From an uncultured Oscillospiraceae bacterium (GTDB lineage Bacteria > Bacillota > Clostridia > Oscillospirales > Ruminococcaceae), in contig CAKSHT010000030.1 of the NCBI GenBank assembly GCA_934457235.1, forward strand, positions 1 through 17,341: 17,341 bases of DNA. The letters are read 5' to 3'. Made by a program: the position numbers and the translations under genes. Positions 14,533 through 17,341 of this stretch are shown here, one piece after another. The notes below the pieces were generated by a model. The model did no database searches. It saw only the letters and a program-made list of their open reading frames with translations, and was not told the origin of the DNA. Every line of letters starts with the position of its first letter. Position 1 is the stretch's first letter.

Positions 14533-14565
14533 ATCTCCCTTGTATTAGCAGGGGAGATGTTTTTT
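14533..14565 (+). terminator. Hairpin, T-run on the plus side
   Basis: ATCTCCCTTG / CAGGGGAGAT, a 10-bp stem with one G-T pair and a 6-base loop, then GTTTTTT on the plus strand. It would stop plus-strand transcripts coming from the NhaC gene. It ends against the stop codon of the EamA gene. Its sequence resembles the hairpin at 14346. Confidence 0.7.
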
Positions 14566-15505
14566 ATACGCTGCTTTTCTTTTTGAATTTCTGACCTATA
14601 TTATCCCACGGGAGCTGAACCAGTATTACCGCCGCAAAGACGATAGCGCAGCCCGCGATCTGCTGGGGCGTCATTGTCTGGTCAGTCTTGAGAAGCCCGG
14701 TTGCTCCGGCAACATAACCGGAGATAGCTGCTACGACTGATTCCATCGAGAGTATCAGAGCAGACGCCGTGGGGTCAAGACCCTTCTGTCCGACGATCTG
14801 AAGCGTGTATCCTACGCCGCAGGAAAGCACGCCTGCGTACAGAACAGGGATTATTCCGTCGATTATCTGCGACCAGGATGGTTCTTCGAAAATAAACGCG
14901 CCGATGGTGCTGACAACGCCGCATACGAAGAACTGAATGCATGACAGCACCACGCCGTCTGTGAGCGGCGAGAACTTGTCGATGACCAGAATGTGCACCG
15001 AGAAAATAAGCGCGCTTCCCAGCACCAGAAGATCGCCGGCAGAGATGGAAAGGCTCTCGCCGTTGACACACAGCAGATACATTCCGCCGACCGCCATCGC
15101 CGCCGCTACCCATACGATCCTTGGTGCCCTGCGGTGCAGGAATATTCCCAGAATGGGCGTCATGATTATATACAGTGTGGTGATGAATCCGCCCTTGCCA
15201 ACGGTCGTCATCGTAAGTCCGTATTGCTGGAGGGTAGAGGCGACGGTGAGCGCCAGACCGCAGGAAAGTCCGCCGATTATGGTGGTTTTCAGCGGGAGCG
15301 GCTTGCGCTCGGCGCGCGGAACACGGTTTCTCAGAATAAGTATTACTGGGATAAGCACGGCGGTTCCGATGAGATTTCGCGTGCCGTTGAATGTGAGTGG
15401 ACCCATGGAATCCATTCCCGCTTTCTGCGAAACGAACGCCATTCCCCATATTATTGCGGCGGTAAGCAGCAGGAGGCAGTTGCGTAATTTCTGTGTTTTT
15501 GTCAT
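14564..15505 (-). CDS. EamA-family (DMT) transporter, 313 aa
   Basis: A ten-helix membrane exporter of the drug/metabolite transporter superfamily, made of two EamA repeats (about residues 8-145 and 155-300). Typical marks: LLLLTAAIIWGMAFVSQKAG at the start, F-NGTRNLIG in helix 2, and LSMESVVAAISGYV near the end of the second repeat. Members move amino acids, nucleotides or other metabolites; no substrate can be named here. ATG 15505 has GGA immediately before it and a second AAGG 15 bases upstream, an unusually poor ribosome site arrangement. Its tail FKKKSSV is cytosolic. The gene has a consensus promoter (15633-15661) and an 80-base 5' leader hairpin, so translation or stability may be controlled there. 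Length and motifs are complete. Confidence 0.9.
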   Translation of the reverse strand: MTKTQKLRNCLLLLTAAIIWGMAFVSQKAGMDSMGPLTFNGTRNLIGTAVLIPVILILRNRVPRAERKPLPLKTTIIGGLSCGLALTVASTLQQYGLTMTTVGKGGFITTLYIIMTPILGIFLHRRAPRIVWVAAAMAVGGMYLLCVNGESLSISAGDLLVLGSALIFSVHILVIDKFSPLTDGVVLSCIQFFVCGVVSTIGAFIFEEPSWSQIIDGIIPVLYAGVLSCGVGYTLQIVGQKGLDPTASALILSMESVVAAISGYVAGATGLLKTDQTMTPQQIAGCAIVFAAVILVQLPWDNIGQKFKKKSSV

Positions 15506-15542
15506 TCCTTTTTATGAGCCTTTCTGTATATTACTTAAGGAC

Positions 15543-15622
15543 ACGCTGAATAAAGTGCAGCGTAACAAAATCAGACGCGTGAGTTCCCGCGTTTGAACAC
15601 GTCATTTTGTTTTATTCAGCGT
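15543..15622 (-). ncRNA. Large 5' leader hairpin of the EamA gene
   Basis: ACGCTGAATAAA (15543-15554) pairs with TTTATTCAGCGT (15611-15622), and ACAAAAT (15565-15571) with ATTTTGT (15604-15610). Ten unpaired bases lie on one side, and a GC-rich apical part can also fold. The ten-base bulge contains most of a second CAGCGT copy (15558-15563), which can pair with 15543-15548 instead. The structure starts within a few bases of the predicted transcription start and ends 37 bases before the ATG. I match it to no known riboswitch. A terminator of the upstream gene or a small palindromic element are alternatives. Confidence 0.5.
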
Positions 15623-15632
15623 TTTCTTAGCT

Positions 15633-15661
15633 AATATACCATATTTTTTAACACATGTCAA
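15633..15661 (-). promoter_or_regulatory. Promoter of the EamA gene
   Basis: On the minus strand TTGACA (15661-15656), 17 bases, TATATT (15638-15633). Predicted start is near 15626, directly in front of the leader hairpin. Confidence 0.75.
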
Positions 15662-15682
15662 CAAGATGTTGAAAAAATAGCG

Positions 15683-16372
15683 TCATTCCTGCGTTCTGTT
15701 CCCGGCGAGGAGCTTTTCCACGGGCTGGCGGGTGAGCTTGTTCCAGAATTTTACGATAAATCCAGTCAGCAGGGCGGATATCACCGTGCCCTCGCGTGTA
15801 CCGACTATCTGCATGCTGAAGAATATAAGCGACAGGATGACCGCCGCAATGACACAGGATATATCAAATACGACCTTTACGTTTCCGAATTCCTTGTGTA
15901 TCGTATCGGAAATCGCCTTGACGAAGGCTTCGCCGGAGTTCATGACGACATTCGCGATGACCGAAAGCGCAATACCAAAGCCGAGTACGACGGTTCCTCC
16001 GAGGACCATCAGTAACTGGAACATATAGTTTGACGGCTTCAGAAACGAGAATATCCACATGCCGATATCGGTGAACCAGCCGAACAGGAACGACAGCGGT
16101 ACCTGAATAAGCTGTATCCACTGGAAGTGCCTCCGCAGAATGACAATCTGTCCGATGATGAGCACGCAGTTCCAGATTATCAGCCAGTTGCCAAGGCTGA
16201 GGTCGGTGAATTTCTCACTCATAACGTTCGCGACGGAGGATATCGGCGATACTCCCAGCTCGCCTTTTTTGGTTATCGCAACGCCCATCGCCGAGATAAA
16301 CAGACTGATTATGAACAGCGCATAGCGTTTTACAAGTTCCTTTACTGGTATAAGCGGTTTTCTGTCTTTCAT
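15683..16372 (-). CDS. YczE/DUF6198-like membrane protein, 229 aa
   Basis: A polytopic membrane protein of the YczE/YyaS/YitT-like group (DUF6198), function not established; often annotated as a possible transporter. Visible support: RYALFIISLFISAMGVAITK, then KGELGVSPISSVANVMSEKF, near residues 16-55, the LGNWLIIWNCVLIIGQI helix, QVPLSFLFGWFTDIG and the small-residue-rich GFGIALSVIANVVMNSGEAF segment. About five to six hydrophobic helices are seen, with a short cytosolic C-terminus. ATG 16372 has AAAGGAGAA upstream. The gene has its own promoter (16483-16511) and a terminator-like hairpin in its leader (16393-16434), so it is probably attenuated. It is separate from the ABC genes. Confidence 0.85.
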   Translation of the reverse strand: MKDRKPLIPVKELVKRYALFIISLFISAMGVAITKKGELGVSPISSVANVMSEKFTDLSLGNWLIIWNCVLIIGQIVILRRHFQWIQLIQVPLSFLFGWFTDIGMWIFSFLKPSNYMFQLLMVLGGTVVLGFGIALSVIANVVMNSGEAFVKAISDTIHKEFGNVKVVFDISCVIAAVILSLIFFSMQIVGTREGTVISALLTGFIVKFWNKLTRQPVEKLLAGNRTQE

Positions 16373-16392
16373 TTGTTCTCCTTTTCTGCGCA

Positions 16393-16434
16393 GGAAAAGC
16401 CCGGCTTCCGAATGGTACTGGCTGGAAACCGGGC
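16393..16434 (-). terminator. Terminator-like attenuator in the YczE-type leader
   Basis: On the minus strand GCCCGGTTTCC (16434-16424), 14-base loop, GGAAGCCGGGC (16409-16399), then TTTTCC. The 11-bp stem has one G-U pair. It lies between the gene's promoter and its ribosome site, so it would end transcription before the gene unless relieved. No clear competing structure was found by eye. Confidence 0.55.
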
Positions 16435-16482
16435 AGGGTTATTTTTCTGTAGAGCTTCTGTAATGCCTTTTGTTACATATCT

Positions 16483-16511
16483 ATTATAACATTTCTGACA
16501 GAACAAATCAA
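16483..16511 (-). promoter_or_regulatory. Promoter of the YczE-type gene
   Basis: On the minus strand TTGATT (16511-16506), 17 bases, TATAAT (16488-16483). It begins two bases after the ABC operon's hairpin. The leader is about 100 bases. Confidence 0.7.
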
Positions 16512-16535
16512 TCCCCCGATTGCATGAATCGGGGG
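16506..16535 (-). terminator. Terminator of the ABC operon
   Basis: CCCCCGATT / AATCGGGGG, a perfect 9-bp stem with a 5-base loop (16513-16535), followed on the minus strand by ATTGATTTG. That T-rich tail is at the same time the -35 box of the next promoter. Confidence 0.7.
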
Positions 16536-16569
16536 ACAAGTTTATTCGCGGATTTGTGATAATTGCGCA

Positions 16570-17295
16570 TTAAAGCACTCTTGAAAGGAAGTCGCGCAGT
16601 CTGGGGTTCTTCGGAGATGTGAATATCTCGTCGGGCGTCCCCTGTTCCTGTATTTTCCCGTCAGCCATGAACATAACGCGGCTTGCCACCTCACGGGCGA
16701 AGCCCATTTCGTGGGTGACAACGACCATCGTCATGCCGCCCTCGGCGAGCTTCTTCATCAGTTCAAGAACTTCTCCGACCATTTCGGGGTCGAGCGCGGA
16801 GGTAGGCTCGTCAAACAGGATAACGTCCGGATTCATCGCCAGCGTGCGCGCTATCGCGATACGCTGCTTCTGACCGCCGGAGAGCTGCGAAGGATAAGCT
16901 TCTGCCTTGTCGGACAGACCCACCATCGCCAGGAGTTCATCTGCGCGCTTATCCGCCTGCGCCTGGGTAAGTATCTTGTTCTTGACCGGGGCAATGGTGA
17001 TATTTCTGCGGATAGTCAGGTGTGGGAACAGGTTGAAGTGCTGAAACACCATGCCCATTTTCATGCGTATTTCGTTCAGCTGCTTTCCTTTGGCGTGTGT
17101 TATGTCCACGCCCTCAAATTCCACGGAGCCGCCGGTGGGCTGCTCAAGCAGATTCAGGCAGCGGAGGAATGTACTCTTTCCGGAGCCGGAAGGTCCTATC
17201 ACGACTACCTTTTCGCCCTTTTCAATGTTGGTGCTCACTCCGTCAAGGACAACCAGGTCGCCAAAGCTCTTGCTGAGATCATTTACGCTTATCAT
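16570..17295 (-). CDS. Polar amino-acid ABC transporter ATPase, 241 aa
   Basis: The ATP-hydrolysing subunit of a polar-amino-acid importer (GlnQ/ArtP type), bound to the inner face of the membrane with its permease. Complete motif set: Walker [10 protein letters not shown] (34-42), Q-loop Gln85 in [11 protein letters not shown], signature LSGGQ (138-142), Walker [14 protein letters not shown] (158-170) with Glu163, and switch His195. [11 protein letters not shown] and the [19 protein letters not shown] ending are typical of the polar amino-acid group. The start at 17295 has AAAGGAAG upstream and overlaps the permease end by 17 bases, so the two are co-translated. The amino acid cannot be named from this subunit. 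A terminator follows. Confidence 0.95.
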   Translation of the reverse strand: MISVNDLSKSFGDLVVLDGVSTNIEKGEKVVVIGPSGSGKSTFLRCLNLLEQPTGGSVEFEGVDITHAKGKQLNEIRMKMGMVFQHFNLFPHLTIRRNITIAPVKNKILTQAQADKRADELLAMVGLSDKAEAYPSQLSGGQKQRIAIARTLAMNPDVILFDEPTSALDPEMVGEVLELMKKLAEGGMTMVVVTHEMGFAREVASRVMFMADGKIQEQGTPDEIFTSPKNPRLRDFLSRVL

Positions 17296-17341
17296 TCGAC
17301 AACTTCCTTTCCAGACGGGATACGAGCGAGGACATTATGAT
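17279..17341 (-). CDS. C-terminal end of an amino-acid ABC permease (partial)
   Basis: Twenty codons reading in from the window edge: [20 protein letters not shown], then TGA at 17281-17279. The basic SRLERKL tail is typical of HisM/GlnP-type permeases. The frame overlaps the ATPase start by 17 bases. The rest lies outside the window. Confidence 0.75.
   Translation of the reverse strand: MIMSSLVSRLERKLSNDKRK

Noticed and set aside
14937..15596. 219-codon plus-strand frame opposite the EamA gene
   Set aside because: Antisense shadow of a well-identified membrane protein, with no ribosome site, and its end runs through the leader hairpin.

Overview
The window looks like a piece of a low-oxygen, spore-forming Firmicute chromosome, probably Clostridia of the Oscillospiraceae/Ruminococcus type. 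This rests on protein content, not a search: a LysM plus glycoside-hydrolase-18 spore-lytic enzyme of the SleL/YaaH type, an Amidase_6 protein, strong AGGAGG-type ribosome sites, a type I dockerin on a giant exported protein, and NhaC, EamA, YczE-like and polar-amino-acid ABC transport genes.

Layout. 1-390 has no clear gene, only two tiny ORFs and a strong promoter. 427-828 is an unrecognised small protein with its own promoter and terminator. 937-1443 (Amidase_6) and 1455-2309 (5' part of the SleL-like gene) form a pair. At about 2304 the SleL-like gene is broken inside the codons for its conserved GYTYGPP segment. It resumes in the correct frame at about 12125 and ends at 12545. Joining 1455-2305 to 12125-12545 gives 424 codons with no internal stop, a protein of 423 residues, the normal size of this family.

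The intervening 9.8 kb is a mobile element. Just inside its left end it codes for a 66-residue protein and a large serine recombinase (to 4349). The rest is mostly one 2329-residue gene on the minus strand (4618-11607). This encodes an exported protein with four GLUG-repeat modules, immunoglobulin-like (MBG-type) domains, a Cys-rich CxxC segment and a C-terminal dockerin, and it is driven by a perfect consensus promoter. Small remnants of other genes sit at 2380-2592, 4381-4590 and 11801-11881. The two element ends carry an inverted TCATTATAGT motif at nearly equal distance from a shared AC dinucleotide, as expected for the two arms of a serine-integrase attP site.

The main hypothesis is that this is a developmentally excised intervening element, analogous in principle to skin in sigK or SPbeta in spsM of Bacillus subtilis, but in a sleL/yaaH-type gene and carrying a giant surface protein. 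In-frame restoration is seen directly in the sequence. Regulated excision during sporulation is inference.

To the right are ordinary chromosomal genes: an NhaC-family antiporter (+, 12697-14325), then on the minus strand an EamA transporter, a YczE/DUF6198-like membrane protein, an amino-acid ABC ATPase, and the last codons of its permease running off the window edge. Several of these have readable promoters, hairpin leaders and terminators, which are listed separately.
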